From NCBI GenBank assembly GCA_021904315.1, contig CM038920.1, positions 18,848,001-18,912,000 of the forward strand: a DNA stretch of 64,000 nucleotides, in the 5' to 3' direction. This document shows, in pieces, positions 12,972-25,300 of this stretch. The stretch comes from Sphagnum magellanicum. Taxonomy: Eukaryota > Streptophyta > Sphagnopsida > Sphagnales > Sphagnaceae. Under the pieces are notes generated by a model. It saw nothing but the letters and a program-made list of their open reading frames with translations, made no database searches and was not told the DNA's origin. Numbering within the stretch: position 1 is the first letter of the stretch; every line of letters starts with the position of its first letter. The position numbers were made by a program, and so were the translations under genes.

Positions 12972-13213
12972 GGTGAAATGACAACCTCTTTGAGAAGTCA
13001 GTCAGATAGAAGATGGTGGATGAGATTGATTACTTTGTTTCCATGCCTTTGAATTTTTGTGGTGAAGAATTTTGCAATGCCTATGTTGGCCAGGGTGAAA
13101 TGACAACCTCATTGGGAAATTACTTGGATAGAAGATGATGGATGAGATTGATTACTTTCTTTCCATGCATTTGAATTTTTTTGTCGCAGAATTTTGCAGT
13201 ACCTATGTTGGGT
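12972..13213 (+). repeat. 122-bp tandem duplication
   Basis: The segment beginning GGTGAAATGACAACCTC at 12972 recurs at 13094 with the same order of words (GATAGAAGATG, TGGATGAGATTGATTACTTT, CCATGC, TTTGAATTTTT, GAATTTTGCA). The copies differ at scattered sites, so the duplication is old. No coding role is apparent. Confidence 0.85.
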
Positions 13214-16200
13214 GGTGTTGTGCAATGCTGAGCAGCAGAGCATTGCAATGCCTACCCATTTCCAGGGTGCAAACATGGCCAAAATTGTTGCAACAATAAT
13301 AAATCCATGCACTTGGGTTTGTTCCCAAGAACTGATCTTAGTTAGAAGCAAGATTCTTATCTTGGTCTACATCCCCCAATAGTCTCCCCATTTGCAATAG
13401 TGTGTAAGAAAAATTATATATACTGTTGTTGGAGCTTTTTTGGTTCACACGAAATTAGTGTTTTGTGTGTTATATGGTTTTTGATATGCACATGGGGTAA
13501 ATGTAAGTGTATAATTGTGTGAGGTTATGTCATCATGTATATAATTAAAAAAATGTAAGTGTAAATCACGAAAAAGAAAAATGCATTTATATGATTTTAC
13601 ACATTGTGTCAAATTGTATAAAATAATGTCAACAAATAAATGAATACAACACAATAACATTTATTATCATTATTATTCCTTCTTTTTATCCAAGATTTTG
13701 AGTTGATACTTATAGAAGTGGACTTAGTTTAACAAAGCAAGGAGGAAAACAGGGGAAGGGGAAATGGGGCAAATGATAAGCATGAGGGAAAAAAAGGGGG
13801 TTAGGTAGGAAACATGAGAAGGTTAAGCATGACAAAATGATATGTTGCAAAGCTTTTTTCATTGTGGTCTTGTGAGTTGCTGCATGTTGTTTTCCTTGTT
13901 TGTAAGCGTAACTAGTGATTGCTATCTTACAATTTTTTGTGTTGTTGAAAGTTTCAAACAACAACTTGATTGAAATGATTTTCTTACTCTTCATTTGTTA
14001 CCCTCTTTGTCATGTTGCACTCCTTTTCTTGTGTTGATGTTTCAAAACTTCCTTCGTTTTGATATCACAAAACAAGGTTTAGATGAATTTTCTCATGTTA
14101 TTTCTCTTCATTTACAATTTTTATAGGTTTTAATAATTGTGTTATAGTAGTAATTAGAACCTGAAGTATGAACTCTTCTGGCCCTTCAATTTAAGCTTTG
14201 TAATCCATGTGTGTAGGTGTGTGAATTTGAGTTTTCTAATCCGTCTCTGTGAGTGTTGCCAACTCTCCTAATTTGTGAGTAATTCTGATGCAAATCCAAC
14301 CTTCACAGATGTTAATCTAGCTACACTTCCAAGTCCAGAACAATTTATGAGATCCCCCTTGTATGTGTTCTTGAGTAATTTCCCCCCCCCCCCCCCCCCC
14401 AAGTATTTTGAACATTATTCCAGATAGCAAAGAATGGACTAGTTAGCAGTTGGTAATTGGTACCCACCATCAAAATGCTAGCTGTAGAATTTATTGATAC
14501 TACCTGCCTGATTGACGATTCTCAGAATACCAGAGTCCATCACAGATGTATGGGCAGATGAACCTCAGTTACCTTCACGCAAAACCCAGGATGTTGAAGC
14601 CCCATGCATGCCCACCCACCCGCCTAATGCTTAAGTGATGAGAGAAATCTGTTTAAGAAAACATTAGCTAGTTAGAGGCCTGTTGGCATGCATAACTTCT
14701 GCTCTAATTATTAGGGAGGGTCTTGGCTGTAGATGGCATCCGTCAAGCACTCCAAGGTTTTTTTTTTCCCGTACATGTGAAAGAAGAACATCTCCTCAGG
14801 GAAAATTAGTTCTTCAGTTGAAGGAACCTTGTGCCGATCATCACATGCAGACCACCATTCAAAGAAAAATCCTTTCCCCACTTTACACTGGGGAAGACCT
14901 TGGCTAATTTTTGGGCCTACACCCTCAAAGCTACAACCTTCAGCGTAGGCCCTTGGGAGCAGGTCTTCCCCTATATACTACATGTCCAGTGTTGTGTATT
15001 TATTTGGTATTCTTAGAGAGGAAACCTGACCTATACTCTCCTGTTTACCTCTTCTTTGAAGGATGTTTAATCCCTTGCCTGAAGAATGGCATGTGAACGG
15101 CCGCACAGATCAGCTGCCCTAAAACCCTAAACCCCAAAGGAGTCACGTCTCATGTGCTGTACAAATGACCCTACATATTCAGCCCTACATATTCAGCTCT
15201 AAAGATGATCTTTCTGGATCTAGATCAGAGATTTTTTGGGTGGTGAAAACTTGCCATTTTGCTATTCAAAAAGGTCCCTGGCAGCATGGTCGAGAGTACT
15301 TTTTGAAATTTTTCCCAAAGAATTCCTCAAATTTGGAGGAAGAAAGTTATGAAATGGCCAAGATTTATGGAGGATTTGGGCAGATTTCTTCTTTTGAAAT
15401 CACCACATTTAGCAAATAGATTCTAGTGGTTTGCCAACATGTAATAGAATTCCCAGATATTCTACTTTTTTATTTGTCTTGTAACCAGATTTGGCTAAAT
15501 CCTCAGCCTCGTGGCTGATCACCACTTTTGGTGGACAACAGCAGAAAATTGAAAAACTATAAAAACATGGATCTAGATGCTCGAGAGATAACATCAGACA
15601 TGCAAGCTGTTGCTGTATCACAGAGGTCAGCAACCAATGCACATGATCAACGTCCATGCTCAATTATGATCAGTCGATCTTCTCCCAGATCGACCTAGAT
15701 CAGGGATTGGGTTTTGCCGGTTGCCTGGGATCTCCCGCAGGAGAAGAAGCTTAGTTTGATCTAGTTTGTTATGCCAGGGGGAGATCCTCCTATTCTTACA
15801 TGTCCCTCATAAACATGTAAGAGTCGTTTCTTACATGGAGGTTCCCGTACTTGTGGGTTCTCCTGAGGTTTGGGAACGACCTTCCATGGCCCTCCCTCCG
15901 GAGAACCCACTACTACAAGAACTGACCCTCCTTTGTATCAGCTTGAGAATCCTCTTCCACAGCTATAGAGTTGCTGCACTATTATATGGAAGTGCAATAT
16001 TTTGAAGCTGCATGATTCAGAAATCTGGTGCTATCACCCCCAAGAATCTCAAATTAGTTGGAAGATTGGCAACCTTTTTCTGCAGATTGAGTAAAACATT
16101 CAATTGCAGGTCAGTGGAAGTAAGTCTTGGGGGGGCAGCTAAAGTGGTGTTGTACAAGCTAATTGTATGAAACCTGCAATTGAACAAGACCAAAGAATGC

Positions 16201-17809
16201 TTCGGGTTCCAGAATACCTTAACTGCAGATTAGATCTCTCATCATCCTGGAATACCGTCCAGCTACAAACAAGTTTCTGAAAGGAAATTGAACAGGGTTC
16301 AAGTAGCAGGCCTGGAATTAGCCCGTACTAGTAATGGAAGATACAATTAAAACACACAAGAAGAAATAAAACCAAATTTGGATCAAATTGTGGCATGCAT
16401 GAATATCAATAGTGGAGCATTTTATAAAGACAACATGTAGAGAGGTCTTGAGGGATCATTACTAGAAAGAGGAATTCAAATTGCTACAACATAGTAAGCT
16501 TATGTTAGCCAAGTGCAACAAATATCACAAAATGATGATTGATCCAACAATCAATGCTACATCATCTTGTTTGTTGGCCTTGCCTACTACCAAGGCAAGG
16601 ATATTGTGTTTAGATTCATGTATAGAGTATCGTAGTTTAAGGGATTTTGGCCCCTAGGTTTAATTTTTATACGGGGATTTTTCAAAAATGAAAATTTGGC
16701 TTGTGTTGAATCTTGAGATTAATTACCAATAGAGTTGTAATATCTTGAAGGTTTTTTTAATTTCTTTTAGAGGATTTTTTTGAAGATTATGTTTTTGCAT
16801 GGTCAAATATTTTGAGTGTTTCCATATATAATTCTTCTTTTGCCTTAAGATACTTTAAAATGTAAATGGCAAGGCCACAGTGTGACACACCCCTTGTTCT
16901 TGAAACAGAGATCATGGCCAAGAAAACCATTAAAAACTGGAGCAAATTGCAAGTGAGTGAGTGCACTAGATTTTTGAAAGAAAAAAAAGAAAAAAGAGAG
17001 ACTAGAAAACCAGGGGCTAACTGGAGGTTAACTTGCAGTTATTCACCGATTCCAGTCCAGGTGAATATGCAATTATCATGAGCTGGCACGAGAATATGGT
17101 GTCAAAATAATGCCATGTAGGCAACCACGTCATTCTTGGGTTCTTGGGCTTTGACAGTAGTGTGAATCCAATAGACTCAATTTTGATCTTTGGGCTTGTA
17201 GGAATGCTCCCTAGACTTGGGCAAGTTCTTGGGCCCTAGTTTAAAGTGGGCCTTCATGGTTCAATAGAGGACATGGAGAAATGGAAATTTCCTTGTGTAC
17301 CATAATAGTGTATGAGACACCTTATGGACATTCCATGTTGGAATCTCTTTTTACATTATTTATAGAACTCATTTTTAATTCATCTGCGAGTTGTTAAGGG
17401 AAAATTCCTTAAAAATTGTTAATTCATATAAAACATTTTTTTTGAAAAAGGCTCTAGACATAAACAAAGAGTGAAGGGAACATAACATACTCCAAATTAT
17501 GCTCTATAATGAGTCCATTAATTGCATTTGAAAAATAAATGTAGGTTTTTACAAGGGAAAAACATTAATAATGAAAAATTTCATTCACTAATAAATATTA
17601 TAAAAAATGTGTATATTAATAATTGGTTTTTTAAATTATTTTTTAGTTTTAAATGACACTTGTGATTACAAATTTCTCTAATTGCATTGAACAAGTTGTA
17701 TAAAACTTTCAGTCCCAAAAACCATTACTCTACACCAAGTTGAAATGTCAATTGCATTGAGGTGTGCTTTACATTCAATTTTCATCCAACTAACATCTAG
17801 CCTATGTGG
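13214..17809. other. Intergenic; C19 tract; no gene recognised
   Basis: Contains a run of 19 C at 14382-14400 and several short open frames (14683-14907, 15165-15419, 15766-16005, 16866-17081). These translate to peptides with no recognisable domain. A small stem can form around 15798-15910 (GTGGGTTCTCC and GGAGAACCCAC). Part of 14.6-16.2 kb is less AT-rich and could be an old retroelement piece, but I found no terminal repeats. Confidence 0.35.
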
Positions 17810-20298
17810 CACTATCGTTTATGATTATTTTTTATGACTAAAATGTGTGCCAACAGATGTTCACATGGTGCAATCATTTGTGACTAGTTTTATGATTAAA
17901 ATGTGAAAATTTGAAAAACAAAATTGACCATTGAAATGTTGACTATGGCAAGCTCCAAGTTGAAGAAATGTTAGAGCAACCTACTTAGGTTAGGCTAGGC
18001 TAGGGTGCCTAGCCTACCTAGCCTACCTAGCCTATTTAACCTAAGCTATCTAAGTTTAAAACATGCACTGTGGCAAAGTCTAGGTGATTTAAACTAGACA
18101 CCTCTTCCTAGAATAGGTACTTAAACCATCTAGCTTAAACTAAATATATAAGTTGCAATAATTAAAATTTGAACCCTTCACCTTCACATTGAGACACAAA
18201 GTGCTCACCATTGCACCAACTTTTTTAAATGTAAAATAAGGAAAGCACATTTTAATAAACACTTAAAAAACTTTCTTAAGTTTTCTATTCATCCTACCTT
18301 ATGTAGGCTACCTAGAGGTTGCCTAAAGGTTTCCCAAGTTACCTAAGCTACTTAGAGGTTGCATAGGCTATCTAGATTATCTTGGGGTTATCTAAGGACT
18401 ATCAAAGGGTTGCCCAACCTACTTAGGTTACATAGGAGTCTACCTAAAGGTTGTTTAAATTAACTAAAAAACCATATGGCCTACCTAGGGGTTATTTAAA
18501 CTATTTTGAATACCTAAAGGCCTACTTAATGATTAGCTCAACTAACTAGTAGGGTACCTAAAGGCCTACTTAAGGGTTGTTTAGCTTATTTAAAGTACTA
18601 ACTAACTTATGTAAAAGTTGTATGGGCTACTTGAAAGTTGCTTAAAGTACCTAAGGTACGTAGTTAAAGGTTGCTTAAACTACCTACAAGGCTACCAAAA
18701 GGGTGTTTTAAAGGTTGCCCAGGTTATTTAGTGTCCACCTAAAGGTCTTTTAGGTTACTTAAGGTACCTAAAGATTGTTTAGGCTATCTATGGGCTACTA
18801 AGGGGTTGCCTAAACTACTTATGGGCTTACCTTAAGGTTACTAGGCTATTAAAGGTACCTAGGGGTTTACCTAGGGGTCACCTAAATTATTTAATGATTA
18901 CTTAAAAGATGCTTAGGCTACTTAAAGTACTTAAGGGTTGCCTAAGCTACCTAGGTCACCTAAAGGGTGAAAGCATGGTGTGGTGCACCAAAAGTGGCAC
19001 ATGCAAAGTCCACACAAAAATACACAATTTTTTCAATCCCTTTATTAACCCTCTCACAATTTTAACATTTTTGTTATACTCATTTTTGAAAGTTCATAAC
19101 TTTTTTTTTAAATGCTTCAATCACCTTGGTCTATAGCTTATTTTCTTCATGTATAAGTCTACTAGAATGGTTTAAATCAATGTGGATTTTTTTCTACATT
19201 TCATTTATTTATTTATTTTTCCAATCATAGTTATGCCTAAATAGGAAAATCATTAGATGTTCATCATGCCTTCAGCCTTATTGAATGTGATTATTGGTTT
19301 CACATCATTATTTATATTCATAATGCAAACATATTGTTCCTAGATAATTTTTTCCAATTTTTCAGTTTTATGTCCATTATGGACTTTAAAAATTTTAGAG
19401 TGCACATGAAAATAAAATAAAATATTTTTCTTGAATTTTGGTTTTCACATGTCAAATATAATATGTTTGATCAACTCATGTGATTGAAATTTACGAAATA
19501 ATTTTTTTTAATGAAAAAAGTCCTTATAATTTGTTACATGACACATCTATTGTTTAAAAAACCCAAAAACACTATGCAACCAATTCTAATTGCAAAAATG
19601 TTCGGTGAATTTCATTACATATATAAACTACCATACATATTTGAGTCCAAACCATAAAATATTCAATTCAATTATTATGTAGCATCCTATTAAATTTCAT
19701 TTCTTGAAAAAATAATATTTGTGTCGTCAATTTTGGTACAATGCATTGTGCTTTTGCCCTAAAAGCTACTAATGGATTGTTTAAGCTACCTTAGCTACCA
19801 AGGGATGCCTATACTAACTAAGTACTTAAGGGTTTACTTGAAGGCCCCCTAGGGGTTGCTTAAACTAATTAAGGTTGTTTAGATTAATTAAGTGCCTACC
19901 TAAGGGTTGCTTATGTTACCTAAGGTACTTAAGGCCTACCTATGGGCTACTTAAACTACTTAAGGTACCTAGGGGACTACCTAGCTTATTTAAGTACTTA
20001 AGTTATCATGACATATTATATACGTTAATTAGCCATTAGCATATGTACATTTACACTTAAATGATATATAATTGTAATTCAAGTTCAACTAGACGCCACA
20101 TGTTGTTTAATCATGTATGAATTACATTACCAATTGCAACAACAATTAAATTTTTTTCTATGAGTTGTGCATGATATCAACACATTTTTCATCTTCCTTT
20201 TCATCCAAATCAATAAAAATTGCAAGTCATAGTCACATTTACAATTTTAAACCATTTTGTAATCAAATATGTGATTGCAAGTCATTTTTACCATAGTG
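17810..20298. repeat. Degenerate CCTA/TAGG-word array, possibly inside a CACTA-like element
   Basis: From about 17975 to 18970 and again from 19760 to 19995 the DNA is built of words such as ACCTAAG, CTACCTA, GGTTGCCTAA and GGTACCTA, with no fixed period. The right border region, read on the minus strand, begins CACTATGGTAAAAATGACTTG. Near the left side a CACTATCGTTTATGATT stretch starts at 17810. These resemble the ends of CACTA elements, but the two ends match only over about six bases and no 3-bp duplication is seen. The array is certain; element membership is a guess based on the two similar arrays further right. Confidence 0.5.
18165..18220 (-). other. tRNA-like (pol III box) module, SINE-head-like
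   Basis: On the minus strand it reads TTGGTGCAATGGTGAGCAC, then a spacer, then AGGGTTCAAATT. The order and spacing match the A box (TRGYNNAGTGG-like) and B box (GGTTCRANNCC-like) found in tRNA-derived plant SINE heads. A full tRNA cloverleaf does not close. It is embedded in the CCTA-word array. Confidence 0.45.
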
Positions 20299-22116
20299 TC
20301 ATAAAGGACAATTTAATATGAAGGTGAAGGCATGGTAGAATATACACAAAAAGTAGTGAAACAACAAAATACAAAAGTCTCAAGGAATAAAAGGACTAAC
20401 AAGTAAATGATTTTTTTCAATACATTATTTCTTAATTCTTGTTTGCATGAACTTCAAAAGCCTATTCTTATAACTATGTTTTTTTAAAGTACTTGCAAGT
20501 ACTTGAATTGGACCCAAAATTTGTGATAGTCTAAAAAATAAAGTTCAAGTACTTGAAAGTAGGTGAAATGTTTTTGTAAATATTTGGTTTTTTTTTCAAG
20601 CACCTTAATATTGATGTGGTGAACATTCTAATATATATATTTTGGTTAATGGAGTTTAGGGTTCATAACTAAAATCATCCCCAATCTTCTAAAAAATGAC
20701 GTTATTATTGGGGATGCTTTTAGGTATTTTTAAAACTCCAAATCATATGACACAAATTGTTTTGAGAAGCTAGAGGGAGATTAAAAATGCCCATGAAGAA
20801 AATTAAATGTTTCATTTGTTTTGAAATGCTAAAGGAAGGTTAGAAGGGTTTTTTTTTTCTTTTCTTTTCTTTTCTTTAGGTAAAAAACAAGGTAACAAGT
20901 ATGTACAAAATATCTTGCTTGCACCCATGATAGTTGCAAAAATGGTTGATTTGGATGTAATTTGCAAATATATGGTTGGTATGGATAGGATTCCTTGCAA
21001 CAAAATGAACTTTCAACAAATTTTGTATGTGGAAAAAGACCAATAAGGTCTTGAAAAACACCTAGGTGGATGAGTGCAAGGTAAGGCCTTAAGGTGAAGG
21101 CATTCTTGAAATAAAAGGACTTGAAATTAATGGCATCAACAACAAACAAGTCAATGAAAGACATTGAAACAATACTAAATCACATAAGTTTATTGGACAA
21201 GATGACATCCTTGGTTGTTATTTAAAGTATTGCATGTTCCTTCCTTTGAATTGCTCATGGTTACAAAAGATTTTCTAGATTGCAACCACACATGGATAGG
21301 GGTCGAAGAGTTACATGTTTTTTACTTTTTCACTATTATGTCCAAATTGAACTTTGATGAACAATTCACCTAGTTCAAAACCAAGATGTATAGTTTGAGA
21401 TGGTAAAGATTAGTTTGTGTTTCCATCTTGTAAAAAAATTGTGATAATATATGTTCAATACTTGATTTTATTTTGAAGAATGTTGATAATAAAAGATAAT
21501 TATATAATGATTGTTTAATCGGATTGACAAACTTGTGGAAACAAAAGCTATGCCTTGATCTTCAATAAGTTCTCATTCATGAAATTAGTTGTATTGGTGA
21601 GGTTTGTCCCAAATGGCAAGTTGTTGAATTTGACACTTTTCACAATTTGAAAAAGAAACATTATGAGATTTATATGGTCAACTTTTAAAATCAAAAGTAA
21701 AATCATTTATCTTTGGTATCACAATTGGCTTCTTTCATCACCAACATCCAATGAGGTTGTCTCATGATATTGGTGTTATTAGTTGAAACATTTCAAATTT
21801 TTTTCCACAACACGTATGGAAATTATTGAAAAAAATGTCATTCATCAAACAATTGCACAAATTTACAAACATGGATGGGTTGGTTGGTGGTGGCATTGGT
21901 TCATTCATATGTAATATATTGTGTAAATGATTTGCTCTTTTTATTAGATTGCAAACAATTATTTTGCATTTATTATCATGCTAACAAAAAACATGCTTTT
22001 AAAAGGGTAAAAGATTATGACTACTAATGTTAGTGCTAGTGCAATTTGTTGATTGTTACTATGTTATCATTCCATCACAAAATTGAAGTGCGACAAATTA
22101 ATAATGAAAATCATGC
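20299..22116. other. Intergenic, no gene recognised
   Basis: A polypyrimidine TTTTC microsatellite lies at about 20851-20878. The minus-strand open frame at 20829-21164 (111 codons) was checked and shows no family motif. A retroelement origin is possible for 20.9-21.7 kb but I could not identify any catalytic motif. Confidence 0.3.
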
Positions 22117-22340
22117 GAAGTTTGTTCATTCATAGAATCGTACATTTTACACACAAATATTATGCATTGAAAACACTTTTGACACACAAATAAATGTGTT
22201 GACAAATGAAGTACGAACGTATGAATGAACAAATGTCACATGGATTTCGCATCTTTCAATAAATCCGTGTATCAAATGTGTTTTCAATGCACAATATTAA
22301 TGCATGAAATGTATGAATTATGAATGAACAAATTTTGCAC
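22117..22340. repeat. Imperfect long inverted repeat (foldback)
   Basis: The left arm (about 22117-22187) and right arm (about 22267-22340) pair along most of their length. For example ATGCATTGAAAACACTTTTG at about 22161 pairs with ATGTGTTTTCAATGCAC near 22276, and GTTTGTTCATTCATAG near 22121 pairs with TATGAATGAACAAA near 22319. The loop is about 80 bases. This could be a foldback MITE or the source of a hairpin RNA. Confidence 0.65.
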
Positions 22341-25300
22341 AATTTCCATTCCTAAGTCATGAGATGTTAAGTTTGTGATGTCCTTTTGATAATTCAATTT
22401 GTTAGTTAATTTTTAACTTTCAAATTTATTTTTTGGTGTGAATGCATAAATTGAAATTTTTGTTTATGTTGAATTTTAGTTACATGTTTGTTTGAAAAAT
22501 TGATGCATATTTTTCAATTCAAAAGAAAATTATGTACATAAGATATGCATGGACAATCTCATGAAAGAATATTGTTAGACTTAGAAAATGGAATGCAATT
22601 GCTAGGCTAGATGGCTTTGGCCCACAATGAATCTACCTTGAAAGGATTTTAAGTCCTTTTGAATCCTTACATATCTTTACAAGTTTTTTGGACCTTATAG
22701 TCCTTTCAAGTCCTTCAAGTTCATTTCCAAGTCAAACCTAAAATGACACATTATCATTCAATGATGCAATGTTAATTCTTCAATGTCACTCAAAGCTGCA
22801 TGTTACAAAACTAGTGGATGGGTGGGGCAATGGCCACATGGAAATTGGGCTTTGCTTTTTGGTAAAACCCCCGTCAAAAGGACAACTACAACTATGGATC
22901 CATCCAAGTTCATCATAATCAAATAGTGCACCAAACATTACAAATGATACACTTAGAAAAAGAAAGGTTATAAAATCTTGTTGACATTATTATGAAAAAT
23001 GAAAACTAGGACAAATATAATTAAAGCTTGGAATCCTTAGTTGTGATTTTGGTCCTTGGAATGATGAAACCATGCCCAAAAAAATGAACATTCATTTACT
23101 CCTTCCTAAAGTGCAATACACATACTTTAAGATAAAATAAAAAATGTCCCATGAAGATCACAAAAAAGGACCATGAACTCATAGGACTTATAATAACACC
23201 TTGTGCACATTCATCAAAATGTGGGAACAAATGGAGAGTACATCATTTTGGCCAAAGTGAACCAACACCTACCAATAGACAATCCACTTGATGTTGGTTA
23301 TGACTTGATTCTATATGAACCTCAATTTAATCAATATTTGGTTTCACTTTGGTAACTTATTTTGTAAAAGGTAGGTTTTATACTTTGATAAACAAGTAGG
23401 AAAATAGGTGAGTACTAAATAATTAACTAATTTATACATAGTGGGTAAGGATGGGTTTTGTTAACTATTTGGTTAGTAGGTAATAAAAAAACCAAGTGAG
23501 TTAACCACCATGATTAGCTAGGGGACTAGAACCCAATAGAAATTTGTTTCCTAATTGCTTACAATCCATTCTTCATGGTGTACTAATGGGTATTGGTTTA
23601 CTCTAACCCATCGTTCCTTAGTTCAATTAAAATGTTTAGGCAATTTTTCTTAAGTGCCAATGGATTTATAGTCAAAACAATTTTTTCCAATAAAAAGGTA
23701 ACTTGTCATGTTACTTTGATAGTTTAAACACTAATTATATTACTTGTAATTTTTTTGAAATTTTAAAAATTTCAAAGAATAAAATTATGCAAAGGCAAAT
23801 ATAAAACATTTCCAAATATTCAAAAATTTGACATGAAATATTCATAATTGATTAATAATTCAGCAAACATGTGTTGAAACTTTGCCTTAATATTAAAGTA
23901 ATCAATTTATAGTTTTACAAAACACGTATTTTAATACCTTGGTAATTTTGGCATAACCATGTATGGTAGCTAAACTTTTTTGCCCTTTGCAGAAACTTTT
24001 TATGATAGTAGTATGTATGTCAAGATTATTTTGAAACACTTTTGTAAGAAAAGTTATTTTGTCCAAGAAATAAATAATACCTCCAGGGTTAATAGAACTT
24101 AGTATAGGCTTGAGGGGGAAACCATTTGCTTGCATTGATGAAATCCACATGAAAGGAAACATAGTCACATGTAGTAAAGTTAACACCAAAAAGACATGCC
24201 CTTCATGTGTCTTTTTTTCTTTAAACCAATTGAACTTCTTTTGATTTCCCTTTCAAGCCCTTTACTATTGCATGACAAAAATTAAGTTAAAAAAGGGGCA
24301 TCTTTTGCCCTATTATTAGTGGGTCAAAACATGCTTAAAGTACCCAAAAGGATTGTTTCATTTTATATTCATTGGATCCCCTCGTTTAAACATGTTGTTG
24401 AAACTTAATGGCACATTCATATTGAAAGTTTGATTTTATTCATAGATAAATGCATTAAGAAAATAATATTCTATGTGTAAAATGTCAAATTTGAATAAGT
24501 TTATGGATTCCTACCAAGTCCTTCAAACAAATCTAGGACTTTGTTTCACGAGAAAAAAAAGTTCAAGGATTCATAAGGAATGTCTAAACTATTGTTTTTG
24601 GCCCAAGATTTTTACCACAAACACCTTATGTGTTAATGTGTATAAAATGTATGAATGTGACAAGAACCAAATGCCTTATTGTACTGTAAAAAGTTTCAAA
24701 AAAATCAAATTTCTAGAAATTTTGGGCTATTGATGGAACATGGCCCTCATTGGATAAATTTTATTATTCTCACTTTCATAAGTGTGAAAAAAAAAAAAAA
24801 AAAAAAAAAACTTTAGAAGCCTATATAAAATTTGAAACAAAATTATTTCATTTGACATGAAAAAAAAGGGTGAAATGTAAGACAAGTCATGGGAAAATGA
24901 AGAAAAAGGTGAATTTGGGAGTCCTTGGAGTGAATCCTTATGGTTCAAATGTGGTACCCTAATCATGTTTGGACCTTAGTCCTCTACAAAACAAACATAT
25001 TTATGTTCTTCACCACAAACATAATAATGAATATCTATAATTACTTTCCAATCACATAATCAATTTCCAACAATGTGTGTGTAAATAATTTCCAATATGT
25101 GATTTTGGACAAACAATGTATGTAAAATGATGTGTCACAAGTTTTTATTGCATTTTTAGAAACAATGCAAAAAATAAAAATAAAAATTTCAAAAAAATGT
25201 TTTTTTGTGAAGGGTTTAGGGTTTAGGGTTTAAAATTAGACATATTCAACTAGCAACATGTTATCACATGTTAGGTAGTGGCACACCAACCTTGAAAAAA

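Noticed and set aside
20829..21164. 111-codon minus-strand frame, thought of as a retroelement fragment
   Set aside because: No RT, protease, integrase or gag motif could be identified; the N-terminal part is built on a TTTTC microsatellite.
23902..24189. 95-codon minus-strand frame
   Set aside because: The translation rang faintly of a repeat-derived plant peptide but no family could be named and no splice context exists.
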